A stretch of 64,000 bases of DNA from NCBI GenBank assembly GCA_021819035.1, contig JAKASL010000001.1, positions 248,001 through 312,000 on the forward strand, in the 5' to 3' direction. The notes beneath the pieces are model-generated. The model ran no database searches. It was not told the DNA's origin and saw only the letters and a list, made by a program, of their open reading frames with translations. Source of the DNA: an archaeon. GTDB lineage: Archaea; Thermoproteota; Nitrososphaeria; Nitrososphaerales; Gagatemarchaeaceae. Positions 49,243-59,000 of this stretch are shown here, piece after piece; the stretch's first letter is position 1; every line of letters begins with the position of its first letter. The position numbers and the translations under genes are program-made.

Positions 49243-50864
49243 GGCTGAAAGAAGAGGAGCGCGCCACCTTAGAGAAGCTCGCTGCCGCGCTCGTGGACCC
49301 GTCGAAGACCTCCGGTGTCGCGGCCTACGGCTCGAAGGTGGCAGGGTACGCCAGGCCAGACTCCGACTACGACGTCATCATAGTGGCGAAGCGCTTCAGG
49401 GAGGGGGTCCGGTACAGGTACGTCAGCGACCCCGTCGAGGCGTCGGCTCTGATAGTGGACGAGGACATGCTCCTCCAGGACGCCCGGTCGTCTTACCTCG
49501 GGGAGTTCGTCGTGGGGCGGCTCCTCAACGCCTACGAGCCGCTCTCCAACCCCGAGCTGTTCCGGAAGGCAGAGCACGAGTACAAGAAGCGTGTTATCGT
49601 CGAGGCCCTGCTCGACCTGTCCTCGGACTACGGGGAGTTCGGGAGCCGCCTGTTGGTCCCCTACGACTACTTCCTCTTCGACAAGCTCCACAGCCGCGCT
49701 GCCATCTACCCCCCGGCTCTCTACAGCTACGTCCACACGTACACCACGGGGCTAGGGGAGGCGAACCGGGCGGAGTCCGTGGCAGGGTTCAGGGCCGCTG
49801 CCGAGGCCCTCCAGCCGAGGGGCTTCCTGGTCGCAGGGCCAGACGGGGTGAGGCTCGTCCCAGAGAAGCTGAGGGGGGACGCGTTCACCAGGGTGCAGTC
49901 CCTCTTCTCCGTCACCGCCAGGGGGGTGGCCCAGTACGCGGTCCACGGCTACGCCGGGAGGGTAGGGCCGTCGGTGTTCAGCAGGGAGGCGCTGTCGAAG
50001 CTGAGGCGGATGAGGGAGGCGCCCCCGCGGTTCGTCCCCCTGGAGCTCCCCCGCTCGCTGCTCAGGCTGGACGAGGGGGCGATAATACCTGACGCGTCGT
50101 TCCTCGTGAAGGAGCTGGCCAGCCTCCTGGGGCTGGACACCTACTCCACCACGGAGAAGGACATCGGGGAGCCGTACTCCACCACGAGGGTCCTCACCTT
50201 CAGGGCCGGCGAGGTGGAGAGGTCAGTCGTGGTCAAGAACTACACGGACGTGAGGTCCCTCAAGTGGGCCTTCCTGGGGATCTGGGCGTCCACCGCGAAC
50301 AGGTTCAGCGCGGGCCCCCTCACGAGGATGGACCGCGAATACGGGGCGACCCTCTCCCTGAGGGCGAGAGGGGTCCTCGTCCCGGCTGTCATCGCCGTCG
50401 CTCCTGCAGAGCGGGTCCTCGTGAAAGACTTCGTCAGGGGCCCGACGCTGGCCTCGGAGGTCAACGCCTTCCTGAAGGGTGACGGCGCCTCTCTCCCACA
50501 GGTGGGGCCCTACGGGGGCCTGATGGCCCGGGTCCACGGCTGGGGGATGGCGCTCGGGGACGCCAAGCCGAGCAACGTCATCGTCTCCGGGGAAGGGCTC
50601 TACCTCACAGACCTGGAGCAGGCGTGCAGCGGCGGGGACCAGGCGTGGGACGTGGCAGAGTTCTTGTACTACACCGCCAAGCTCTCCAACAGAGAAGACG
50701 CGATGAAGAGGGTGGCCGCGGCCTTCCTAGACTCCTACGTCAGGGAGGGGGACGCTTCTGTGGTGGCGAAGGCCAGGGGGTCGAAGTACTTCGGCCCCTT
50801 CAGGCCGTTCCTGACCCCTGGGATGGCAAAGATGCTCAGGGACCTGATGGCAGCCTACACCTAG
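49239..50864 (+). CDS. Nucleotidyltransferase-protein kinase fusion
   Basis: A 541-residue protein. The N-terminus has a Pol-beta nucleotidyltransferase motif, YGSKVAGYARPDSDYDVIIV (about 30-49). The C-terminus has a RIO/Bud32-like kinase segment: MARVHGWGMALGDAKPSNVIV, then LTDLEQACSGGDQAWDVAEF, corresponding to the catalytic loop and metal-binding Asp. The middle (about 130-300) is not recognised. The fusion suggests transfer of a nucleotide or phosphate to RNA or protein. Its stop overlaps the convergent S27ae by 4 nt. Confidence 0.7.
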   Translation: MRLKEEERATLEKLAAALVDPSKTSGVAAYGSKVAGYARPDSDYDVIIVAKRFREGVRYRYVSDPVEASALIVDEDMLLQDARSSYLGEFVVGRLLNAYEPLSNPELFRKAEHEYKKRVIVEALLDLSSDYGEFGSRLLVPYDYFLFDKLHSRAAIYPPALYSYVHTYTTGLGEANRAESVAGFRAAAEALQPRGFLVAGPDGVRLVPEKLRGDAFTRVQSLFSVTARGVAQYAVHGYAGRVGPSVFSREALSKLRRMREAPPRFVPLELPRSLLRLDEGAIIPDASFLVKELASLLGLDTYSTTEKDIGEPYSTTRVLTFRAGEVERSVVVKNYTDVRSLKWAFLGIWASTANRFSAGPLTRMDREYGATLSLRARGVLVPAVIAVAPAERVLVKDFVRGPTLASEVNAFLKGDGASLPQVGPYGGLMARVHGWGMALGDAKPSNVIVSGEGLYLTDLEQACSGGDQAWDVAEFLYYTAKLSNREDAMKRVAAAFLDSYVREGDASVVAKARGSKYFGPFRPFLTPGMAKMLRDLMAAYT

Positions 50865-51133
50865 CCCTTCTTGGTGTACGTCGTGTACCCGCAGTGGCCG
50901 CAGGTGAGCCTGTCGCCGTGCTGGGCCATGAAGTAGCCCTTGCCGCACCTTGGGCACTCCTTCCTCAGCCTGGTGAGCGAGCCCTCGCCCACCTCGTAGA
51001 GCTTGTGGACCTGTATCCTCCGCTTCGGGGCCTTCGGCTTCTCCTTCTTCTCCGGCTTCTTCTCCTCCGCAGGGGCCGATGCCGCGGCGGGGGCAGGAGC
51101 TGGCGCTTGAGCTGGGGCGGGCTGCTTGGACAT
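50861..51133 (-). CDS. rps27ae: 30S ribosomal protein S27ae
   Basis: A 90-residue S27ae. An Ala/Pro/Lys-rich N-terminus of about 35 residues precedes the C4 zinc ribbon CPRCGKGYF...CGHCGYT. In eukaryotes it is fused to ubiquitin; here it stands alone. ATG 51133 follows the S24e stop by 2 bp; the frame is open upstream only as a shadow. Confidence 0.93.
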   Translation of the reverse strand: MSKQPAPAQAPAPAPAAASAPAEEKKPEKKEKPKAPKRRIQVHKLYEVGEGSLTRLRKECPRCGKGYFMAQHGDRLTCGHCGYTTYTKKG

Positions 51134-51135
51134 GC

Positions 51136-51477
51136 CTACTTGGCCCCAGCAGCTGCCGGCGCTGCAGCCTTCTTCTTCCTCTCCTGTTTCAGCTTCTCGC
51201 GCTCCTCCTTCGAGAGAGCCCGCTCGTCGAGATGACGGAGGTGGATACGCTTCTTGGACTCGGCGGAGCCGTAGACGTAGAACCTCCCCTGGACCCTGGT
51301 CGTCCCCGACTGGCCCTCCATCCTGATCAAAGCCACGTTCTCCACGGGGACCCCCATCCCCTGGGCCACAGCAGCGATGGCCTCCTTCCTCGAGACCTTC
51401 CCCGCCCTGTCCTCCAGCGTCAGCTCCACGTAGGACCTGTCGAGGACCTTCGACTGGGACTTCTTCTCTACCTGCAA
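51136..51477 (-). CDS. rps24e: 30S ribosomal protein S24e
   Basis: A 113-residue S24e: SRKEAIAAVAQGMGVPVENVALI and GRFYVYGSAESKKRI are typical. TTG 51477 lies 27 nt from an AT-rich gatattaag (51501-51509), suggesting an internal promoter. An Ala-rich tail is similar in style to that of S27ae. Confidence 0.92.
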   Translation of the reverse strand: MQVEKKSQSKVLDRSYVELTLEDRAGKVSRKEAIAAVAQGMGVPVENVALIRMEGQSGTTRVQGRFYVYGSAESKKRIHLRHLDERALSKEEREKLKQERKKKAAAPAAAGAK

Positions 51478-51519
51478 ACCGGGGCACCCGAATCTGGCGG
51501 GGATATTAAGTTGAGGCCC

Positions 51520-52038
51520 CTATAGCCTCTCGATGCCCATCGCCGACAGCACTCCCCTGTTCCTAGCCTTCGACACGGCGTCGACCTTGACTGCCACCAC
51601 CCCCGCCCCCGGCTGGCCATAGAAGACCGTGGCTGAGACCGGGGCCATCGCTATGGCAAGCATCGCCATGAGGTCCTCCTCGCCGTCGACGAGCACCCGG
51701 ACAGGCTTCTTCCCAGCGAACGCCTCCCTCATCCCTTCGATGGCTTCCTGAGTCAGGGTCCCCGCGGGGTTGCTCACCTTCACCACCCTCGCGTAGGGGA
51801 CGTCAGGGAGCTCTCTCTTTGACCTCCGCTCCACGCCGTCGACCACGTGGACAGCCGGGGTCGCCCCCAGGTGGTGCAGCGTCTCTGTGACCTTGTCCCC
51901 GACCGTGACAACCATCGACGCGTCCTTGGCCAGCCTGGCGAACTCCTCACCGGCCGTCTCCTGGGGGCCGAACACGTGCCCGAGGGGCTCCGACAGTTTC
52001 GCTCGCAGGTTCTCAGGGAGCTTGAACGCCCTCGCCAA
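51520..52038 (-). CDS. GTP-dependent dephospho-CoA kinase (DUF359)
   Basis: A 172-residue DUF359 protein. VVTVGDKVTETLH, VDGVERRSKR, VSNPAGTLTQEAI, VDGEEDLMAMLAIAMAP and VFYGQPGAGVVAV are family blocks. It performs the last step of archaeal CoA synthesis. Its place between Spt4 and S24e is conserved. Confidence 0.9.
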   Translation of the reverse strand: MARAFKLPENLRAKLSEPLGHVFGPQETAGEEFARLAKDASMVVTVGDKVTETLHHLGATPAVHVVDGVERRSKRELPDVPYARVVKVSNPAGTLTQEAIEGMREAFAGKKPVRVLVDGEEDLMAMLAIAMAPVSATVFYGQPGAGVVAVKVDAVSKARNRGVLSAMGIERL

Positions 52039-52042
52039 GGGC

Positions 52043-52228
52043 CTAGCTTACCTTCAGGGCGTAGCGCCCTGGCTTCGCTATCCCCAGTGTCTTCGCGACC
52101 TGGGACTTCTCGGCGTTGATTATCACGATCAGCCCCGACCACTCGTTGCTCAGCTCGGTAGACCCGTCGTTGGGGCAAGCCTTCTCGGTCGTCAGCATCC
52201 TGCACTTGCGGCAGGCCAGTTCTTTCAT
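52043..52228 (-). CDS. spt4: Transcription elongation factor Spt4
   Basis: A 61-residue zinc protein (formerly RpoE''), partner of Spt5. MKELACRKCRMLTTEKACPNDG has the CX2C and a third Cys, ending in GRYALKV. ATG 52228 fits the family. It follows Rpo7 by 5 bp. Confidence 0.92.
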   Translation of the reverse strand: MKELACRKCRMLTTEKACPNDGSTELSNEWSGLIVIINAEKSQVAKTLGIAKPGRYALKVS

Positions 52229-52233
52229 GGCGA

Positions 52234-52818
52234 TTACTTCTCCGTCCGCTCGGCTGCCTTGCGCGCCTTGGCTGCCTTTGCCACTTCTTCTTCTATCCAC
52301 TCGACCGCTCCAAGGAAGGGCTGCCTGCAGGTCACCCCTATCTTCCCCATGGAGATGCCATGGCCGAGGCTCACCGCCGTGATCCTCACCCTCACCCTGC
52401 TCCCGACGCGGAGGGTCCTCTTGCTCTGAGTGGCCGTGATAATCCCCGACTTCACGTCGCTGTTGAGGTAGTCGTCCATGATTTGGCTGAGGTGGAGGAG
52501 GGCGTCTGCGGGCCCTATCCTGACGAAGGCCCCGAAGTCGGTCACTTCGACTATCTCCCCTTCCACTATCTCCTGCTTCAGCGGGTAGAAGGAGAGGACC
52601 TCGAACCTCACCCTGTGATAGGTCGCCCCGTCCCCAGCGATTATCTTCCCAACCTTGTCTACGTCGACCTTGGTGACCAGGACCAGGTACCCGTGTTCGG
52701 GGTTGATGGTGCTTTCATACTTCAGCTTCAGCAGGTCCATGGCGACCTTTTCGAGGGGGGACCCGAACCGGTCGGGGGGCACCCTCACCACATCTTCGAG
52801 GTTCACAAGCTCAAACAT
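52234..52818 (-). CDS. rpo7: RNA polymerase subunit Rpo7 (E')
   Basis: A 194-residue stalk subunit pairing with Rpo4. The N-terminal RNP-like domain (VVRVPPDRFGSPLEKVAMDLL) precedes an S1 domain (GEIVEVTDFGAFVRIGPADALLHLSQI). It heads the minus-strand operon rpo7-spt4-DPCK-S24e-S27ae. The TATA box is gattttaatc (52856-52865). Confidence 0.94.
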   Translation of the reverse strand: MFELVNLEDVVRVPPDRFGSPLEKVAMDLLKLKYESTINPEHGYLVLVTKVDVDKVGKIIAGDGATYHRVRFEVLSFYPLKQEIVEGEIVEVTDFGAFVRIGPADALLHLSQIMDDYLNSDVKSGIITATQSKRTLRVGSRVRVRITAVSLGHGISMGKIGVTCRQPFLGAVEWIEEEVAKAAKARKAAERTEK

Positions 52819-52897
52819 GAATTATTCAGAAACCGGAGCACCCCTTCGACTCAGCGATTTTAATCTTTGGTGTAGATGAGACGAATCTGGCCTCGAA

Positions 52898-54838
52898 TCA
52901 GGCCAAGGAGGGCGGCATGGCCCTCTTGTGGGCCGTCTTCCTGTGCATCTCCAACACCCGGTCCACCAAGGCCTTTGAGACCCCGGCAGCCAGAGCAGCC
53001 TGGGAAGGCGTCGCCTTCCTGTCAAAGAGGTAGCTGAGGACCACGTCCAGCTTGTCGTAGTCTGCGGGAATCTCGTCGGTGGCCCTCTGCCCAGGCCAGA
53101 GCTGCGGCGACGCTGGCTTGTTTACAACGCCCTTCGGCAGGCCCAGGTATGCTCCCAGCTCGCGGACCTGGGTCTTATAGAGATGGGCTATTGGGAGGAA
53201 GTCGACCCCGCCGTCCCCCCACTTGGTATTGCCGCAGAACACGTAGTTGCCATTTCTCTCAACGAGCATGTTCTCAAACGGAGGGACCGACGGACACCAT
53301 ACTTTGCCCTCGTAGTGGACTTTCTTCGCGTTGGAGTTCCGTATCGTGCGGCCACTCTTCACCTTGCGGGGATAGATGATTTCGTAGGACTTCGGGGACC
53401 TGATGATTTTGCCGCTCTTCAGCCTTGATGTCCCCGGGGTTCTAGTTCGGACTTTAGGCATCCTTCCGAGTTTCACGCACAGCTGAACAAAATCGTCCTT
53501 CAAGCGGGATGAGCTTGTGTGATAGGCCTCCCCCTTCCCCTTGCTGCCATCGCTAGCCCTCAGGCCTTGAAGCAAGAATGTCAGATAGCTTGAGGGGTAA
53601 TCGAGTATCCATGGGGGGATGTGCTTCTGACGAGCGTCGAATCCGCACTGACTGAACAGGTCAAACAACCCTTTAGATGGGATTCTCACCAAATCTTTCG
53701 TCAAGGAGTAGCCGATTTCGTACTTCTCGAGGATTCGGATGAGTCGTTGGCGGGCATCGCCTTTGGTATAATTCGGGAGCGCGAAGTCGGTCTCGTACGT
53801 GTCGTATGCCTTCATCCTCGGCCCGGAGACTTGCCGTGAAAGGGCGAGGACTCTTCCTTTGGTGTCTCGAACCTGCGCCTGATATTCGCCTCTTGCCAGG
53901 TCGGACTTCGCAGGGACGACCGTCGTTCCCTTTATAGCACAACCACCCCCGATGAACAACCCGAAGACAAAGAGCAGGTCCTCCATACGGACTGAAATCG
54001 TTCGAACAACATGCCTTTGGCTGAAAGTAACCTGGAGTTCCGCGGGAAGACCCCCCACTCCGTCCCAGCCAGCGGGTATAGGAACGACTGTATACTCGCG
54101 CCGTAGACATTCCTGCGCTGGTCGAAAGACCGGCTTTACATATCGACAGTCTCCGGTGGCAGATGGAATGACAAGCATCCGATGGTTCGGGGTGACCATG
54201 ATGTCCGCGTTTCTGGACCTGAAATTGATCATCTCTCCATTGTAATCGAAGACGAAAACGCCATCGACCTTCGATTCCTTGACCTTCTTGGTAGTGGGGT
54301 CGAACGAAAACACGACATCGCCTGTCTTGAGTTCACCGATTCCCTTCGGGCCTTGCTTTGTCACGACGCGCGTCTTCTCGTCGTAACAGAAATAGCCCAG
54401 TAGGTTCTCACTCCGGTCGTCAGTCCCTGCGACCAAGTGATCCATCTTGTTCGCGTAGAAATAGAGGATGCTCATCCTTATCCGTGCTTGGAGATTGGCG
54501 TACGGCATCCTGACTCTCTCGCCTCCCAGAGCAGACGAAAACGAATCGAGGATAGGGGATATTCTGACAATCGCCGACCTTATCCCCCAAGACTCCACCA
54601 GCGATTGAGCGTCATCCACATCCTCCTTGGGCGTGTGTTCTGATGGCAGAAGCAGACCGAAGACCCTGCTCTTCCCCAGCGCCCTGACGCACAGCGCCCC
54701 GACGACCGAGCTGTCTATCCCGCCGCTCAGCCCGACCACGGCCCCCTCGGCCCCCGCCCCGGCGACGGTCCTCCTGACGAACGCATAGATGCGCTCCGCT
54801 TCCCGGGGGGCGTCCAGGTCTAATCCGCTAGGCGCCAC
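52898..54838 (-). CDS. nadE: NAD synthetase (NH3-dependent) interrupted by an intein
   Basis: Amidates deamido-NAD. The PP-loop VVGLSGGIDSSVVG is at about 34-47. The conserved GTDDRSENLLGYF/TKWGDGG motif is split by a 387-residue intein. The mature protein is 259 residues, typical of archaeal NadE without a glutaminase domain. GTG 54838 is about 27 nt below gttttaacc (54861-54869). The C-terminus has SPQLWPGQRATDEIP and an HTH-like tail. Confidence 0.94.
   Translation of the reverse strand: MAPSGLDLDAPREAERIYAFVRRTVAGAGAEGAVVGLSGGIDSSVVGALCVRALGKSRVFGLLLPSEHTPKEDVDDAQSLVESWGIRSAIVRISPILDSFSSALGGERVRMPYANLQARIRMSILYFYANKMDHLVAGTDDRSENLLGYFCYDEKTRVVTKQGPKGIGELKTGDVVFSFDPTTKKVKESKVDGVFVFDYNGEMINFRSRNADIMVTPNHRMLVIPSATGDCRYVKPVFRPAQECLRREYTVVPIPAGWDGVGGLPAELQVTFSQRHVVRTISVRMEDLLFVFGLFIGGGCAIKGTTVVPAKSDLARGEYQAQVRDTKGRVLALSRQVSGPRMKAYDTYETDFALPNYTKGDARQRLIRILEKYEIGYSLTKDLVRIPSKGLFDLFSQCGFDARQKHIPPWILDYPSSYLTFLLQGLRASDGSKGKGEAYHTSSSRLKDDFVQLCVKLGRMPKVRTRTPGTSRLKSGKIIRSPKSYEIIYPRKVKSGRTIRNSNAKKVHYEGKVWCPSVPPFENMLVERNGNYVFCGNTKWGDGGVDFLPIAHLYKTQVRELGAYLGLPKGVVNKPASPQLWPGQRATDEIPADYDKLDVVLSYLFDRKATPSQAALAAGVSKALVDRVLEMHRKTAHKRAMPPSLA
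53228..54388 (-). other. Intein in NadE (387 residues, LAGLIDADG type)
   Basis: Starts at Cys (CYDEKTRVVTKQGPKG) after LLGYF and ends VFCGN with Thr as the first C-extein residue. The residue before the terminal Asn is Gly, not the usual His. Block B is VTPNHRMLV. The endonuclease motifs read VFGLFIGGGC (Gly at the expected Asp) and LLQGLRASDGS. The N-splicing residues look fine; the endonuclease may be weakened. It is clearly less GC-rich than nadE itself. Confidence 0.92.
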
Positions 54839-54892
54839 CCCCTCCTAGCCGCATTCCGGCGTTTTAACCACTTGCAGAACGTGAGGCCAGGG

Positions 54893-55276
54893 TCAGACGA
54901 GGCGTACCCTGCCGCCGCCGAGGGAGATCGCCCTGACGCGGGCCACCTTCAGGGAGGCGAGGAGGTCCGAGTCTACCGTCGCGACGACCCCTTCCAGTGT
55001 CTTGGCGGCGGAGACTATCTCGTCGTCGACCTTCGCGTCCCCGCACCGCTCCGGTGAGAACTTTGAGGAGAGTTCGAGGGCTACCCTGGCGGTCCGGGCC
55101 CTCCTGCCCCCCTCTGACGCCAGGCGCTCCAGTTCCGACTTCACGCAACCGAGGAGGATGGGACGGAACCCTCCGACGGCTTCGACCGTGTCCTCGAACC
55201 AGGTGGTCGGCGACTCCGCCACAGCCATCAGGAAGCTGCTGTCGAAGATTACCCTCTGCAATGTCACACTTGCCAC
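54893..55276 (-). CDS. PIN-domain protein (Fcf1/Nob1-like)
   Basis: A 127-residue PIN domain. VIFDSSFLMAVAES, SELERLA and the acidic AKVDDEIVSAAKT and VATVDSDLLASL carry the metal-binding acids. The pattern resembles archaeal rRNA-processing PIN proteins of the Fcf1/Utp23 type more than VapC toxins, and no antitoxin precedes it. GTG 55276 is one of several possible starts (GTG 55267, TTG 55261). Confidence 0.75.
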   Translation of the reverse strand: MASVTLQRVIFDSSFLMAVAESPTTWFEDTVEAVGGFRPILLGCVKSELERLASEGGRRARTARVALELSSKFSPERCGDAKVDDEIVSAAKTLEGVVATVDSDLLASLKVARVRAISLGGGRVRLV

Positions 55277-55299
55277 TGGTGCATATCATAAGGCGAATC

Positions 55300-55309
55300 A
55301 AATATATGG
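55300..55309 (+). promoter_or_regulatory. TATA box of vapBC
   Basis: The sequence aaatatatgg is centred about 27 nt before ATG 55331, so the vapB message should be leaderless. An AT-rich run toward 55281 may serve the divergent PIN gene. Confidence 0.6.
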
Positions 55310-55330
55310 TGTTTGCGATTTTGTATGGTC

Positions 55331-55570
55331 ATGACGGAGACTTCGACAGTGACGAGCAAGAGCATGGTCAACATCCCGGCTTCTATTCGGAAGAAGTATG
55401 GCATCCATAAGGGTGACAAGCTCGCTTTCGTCGAGACGGAGCACGGGCTCACCGTCATCCGGATACCTCCCTTGTCAGAGGTCTACGGCAGCGGGGTCCA
55501 CGAGCGGCACAAGATAATCCAGGCGATTCACGAGCTGGAAACAGAGCATCGAGGGGAGGCTCACGAATGA
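55331..55570 (+). CDS. vapB: AbrB/SpoVT-fold antitoxin (VapB-like)
   Basis: A 79-residue swapped-hairpin protein: VTSKSMVNIPASIRKKYGIHKGDKLAFVE is the AbrB DNA-binding core. A charged tail (IQAIHELETEHRGEAH) would wrap the toxin. ATG 55331 gives a leaderless mRNA; ATG 55325 is an alternative. Overlaps vapC by 4 nt. Confidence 0.85.
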   Translation: MTETSTVTSKSMVNIPASIRKKYGIHKGDKLAFVETEHGLTVIRIPPLSEVYGSGVHERHKIIQAIHELETEHRGEAHE

Positions 55571-55959
55571 CATCTTTTGTCTTTGACACCGGTGCGCTGT
55601 CCCTCATCTACGCCAAAGATGAGCGACTCCGCGCTGTCGTAGAAAGAATCGAATGTAGCGAAGCCGAGGGCCTCGTCTCGTCGGTTACACTGGCCGAGTA
55701 CTATTACAAGGGATGTCAATGGTCGGGCAAGGACGTCGCGCTCCTAAGGTCCCGACAACACGTAGAACGCATGACCGTGATGGAGACGAGCGTAGGGCAA
55801 TCCAGAGCGGCAGGTATGGAGAAGTGCCGGAACAGCAGGCTGTCGCTTGCCGACTCGTTCGTCCTGGCACTCGCAAAGAGACAGAGGGGGACAATCCTCA
55901 CCACAGACGGCGAGTTAGCTAAGGAACGTGACGTAAAGGTAAGATACCTTCAGGTATAA
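55567..55959 (+). CDS. vapC: PIN-domain toxin (VapC)
   Basis: A 130-residue PIN ribonuclease. FVFDTGALSLIYAKDE (first Asp), VSSVTLAEYYYKG (Glu), SRLSLADSFVLALAKRQRG (Asp) and ILTTDGELAKE (Asp) give the four acidic positions of the active site. Partner of the upstream AbrB-like gene. VapC toxins cut RNA, often initiator tRNA or rRNA; the target here is unknown. Confidence 0.88.
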   Translation: MTSFVFDTGALSLIYAKDERLRAVVERIECSEAEGLVSSVTLAEYYYKGCQWSGKDVALLRSRQHVERMTVMETSVGQSRAAGMEKCRNSRLSLADSFVLALAKRQRGTILTTDGELAKERDVKVRYLQV

Positions 55960-56008
55960 GCCGCACGAGCAGCCGCCGTCAGTTGAGCAGGCGGGCGGAC
56001 GATGGGCC

Positions 56009-59000
56009 CTACTTCAGGACGCCTGAGCCGATGAGGCGCCAGCGCTCTGCTATCCTCCTGCTTATGGCTGCCCTCATGCCGCTCTCGATTGCCACCGGCT
56101 TTTTGAGGTCCAGCTCCACGACCTCGCCTCTCACCGAGGTTGCGACCGCAAGGGTGGATGCAGTGCCGAGGTTGAGCCTGACCGTCTCCGAGAGCTTGAT
56201 CTTCTCGACCTTCACCTGTTCCGCGGCGCCGACGGCTGTTTCAAGCAGCGCCACGTCCAGCGTTATGTGCTCGAGGGACTCGGGGAGCGTCCCCGGCTTC
56301 CCAATGACGCTACCCACCATCTGGTCCCCCTTCACGAAAGTGGGGTCTAGGTGGGTCCCAACGGCGATGAGCCCCCCTGGCCCTACTCTCTCCGCAAGGC
56401 CCGCGCTTGTCTGGAGGCTCGCCACTCTGGTTATCACAGGGACGAACTTCCCGCTCCTCTCGTCCACCATACCTGGCTTGAGCTCCACTTCGTCCCCCAC
56501 CTTCAGCTCGCCCCTGGTCAGGCTCCCCCCCAGGACCCCTCCGGATAGCCCCTGGACGTCCGCCCCTGGCTTGTTCACGTCGAAGCTCCTGAGTATGTAC
56601 ATCAGGGGGCTCGCCCCCGCGTCCCTCTTCGGGGTGGGGACCACCTCCTCGAGAGCCTCGATCAGGGCGTCGATGTTCAGCCTCTGCTGGGCGGAGATGG
56701 GGACTATCGGCGCGCCTTCAGCCACTGTCCCCTTCGCGAACTTCTGGATCTGGGAGTAGTTCTTCTCTGCTTCCGCGTCGGTGACCAGGTCGACCTTGTT
56801 CTGGGCTATCACTATCTTCTTCATCCCGAGCATCTGGAGGGCCTGGAGGTGCTCCCTCGTCTGCGGCTTGGGGACCGGCTCGTTGGCCGCAATCACGAGG
56901 AGCGCTCCGTCCATCAGGAACGCCCCGGCGAGCATGTTGGTCATGAGGCTCTCGTGCCCCGGGCAGTCGACGAAGCTTATCGCCCTCAGAAAGACGGTCT
57001 TCCTCCCGCACACGGGGCAGACGGGGCTCGTCGAGTAAGAGGCCACCCCATGGTCTTGGGTGCACCGATAGAACGCGGCGTCGGCGTACCCTACCTTGAT
57101 GGTGATCCCGCGCTTCAGCTCCTCGCTGTGGGCGCTCGCCCAGATTCCAGTGATGGCTTGGGTCAGGGTCGTATTGTGGCAGACAATCGAGGAGGTGCCT
57201 CCGATGAAGTTTCGGGGCCCAGGCACGCTCAGGTCGAATACCATCCCGTCGTACGCTTCACGTTTGATTTCGACGATCCTATCGAATTCCAACGGGGTCG
57301 TGGCCAGCCTGCGCAGTTGGACAAGCCAGGAATCGATGGATTTGATGCTCTGCCGGGTCTTCAGCTCTACGTGTAGTGCGAGCGTTTCCAGCTCTGAATC
57401 GGTGCCCTTCCTGATTGCTCTTATCAGCTTCCTGCGGCTGTAGCCGAGCTCACTCGCAAGAGTTTCTTGGGACATTCCGGCGAGAGACACGTGTGCGAGG
57501 ATATTGGCTGACGATAGTCTTAACGTCGAGAGGGATTGTTCGAGCCGATCGATTTGATTATCAACTTCATGTATTAGCAGGAGCAGCTTGGTCCGCGATA
57601 ATCGACTGCTGTTTCTCGCCGTCTCGTAAGCCTTGTACCAAGACGACGATTTGACGGGTGGGAGGACGTTGTCGCCGAACCCTTCGCGTAAGAGCCCTGA
57701 CAGGCGTAGATGGTTCCTGATGGACTCGAAATCGATTGGAGTCGAGAAATCGGTCTCCTCTGATTCTTCCTTGGTCTTCCGGAGGTATCGTCTCAGCTTG
57801 TCTTGGATTCGTGGGTCCTCGAAGCCGATTTCCCGTGCGAAGATAGCGAGATCTCCTCTCCCTGAAATCGAAATCTTGTAGTGAGCCTTTTCACTGTTCT
57901 TCAGGCGCTGGGTCTTCTTCCCCAGCCGAGGCACAATCCCAAAGGAATGAAGCAGATACGAAATTATTATGACGCTCCTTTCGTCCTCATGGGACACCAC
58001 TATCCGGCCGGAGTGTTCGTCAAACTCTCCATCTAGGGTGAGGAACCATCTCAGGAATATTGCTTTCATGCTCACAGGAAGTTTGCATACCCAAGGTGCA
58101 ATGGAGTGTCCTGCCCCAGTGCGGGGCCCGAAACCAAACTTGAACCTGAGATAATCAACTAGCGGTGTGTTGCAAATTGCGTAGTGACCGGCGGGGTCAG
58201 CTTTGACTTCAGTCCCCAGGACTCTGCGCGATATTTCAGTCCACTCTCTAACCATCTCCATCTGGATTGTCCGTGTAACCTTGACAGAGTTCGCATCGAC
58301 AGATCCTTCCGACCAAACGAAAGCTAGCCACTTGACGAAGTTCTCATCCATGTTGACTGTCTTCAACCGAAGAATCTTCATCCCGCCGGTTCGTCTTTCA
58401 ACAACAAATTCACCTTCTGATAGCCTTGTGATTTCATTTCGTGAAAGGGCGTTTATCAAGGCGTTTTGAAGCTTAGGAGGCTTCACCTGACCTTTCGAGA
58501 TTCTCCTGTATGTCAACGGACTCATCTTCACCATTCTGCAGAAGTCTTTGATGCCCAAGCCTAGCAGTATCCTGACCTGATTCATCTGAGGGACGCTGAT
58601 ATCGTTCAGCTTCGAGAAGTCATTCGTCAGTCTCGCGAGTTCTTGATACTGCTGCCACGTCACGACGTTATATTTGTCCTCAAGTTTTTCAAACGGTTCG
58701 GCAAATAGCGCATCCTCGGGAAGAGGGACAGTCCTGAGAATCGCTACATCGTCTCCTTCTTCGAGTTTGCCTGCAGGTAACCAAATTATGCTGCCTCTTC
58801 TGTTGACAAGTAGCGGATGTGCAGGAGTCACCGATATCGCTCTTCCTGATCGAGTCAATATCTCCACCATCGGCCCTTGGTAGCGCTCTGAATAGAACAA
58901 GGCACGGCTGACGATCGGTTTGAATGATCCGTCAATACTTACCACCGAGTTTTCTTGGAAGGAGAACACCGACCCGCCGTCGACTTCCGCAATCAGCCGC

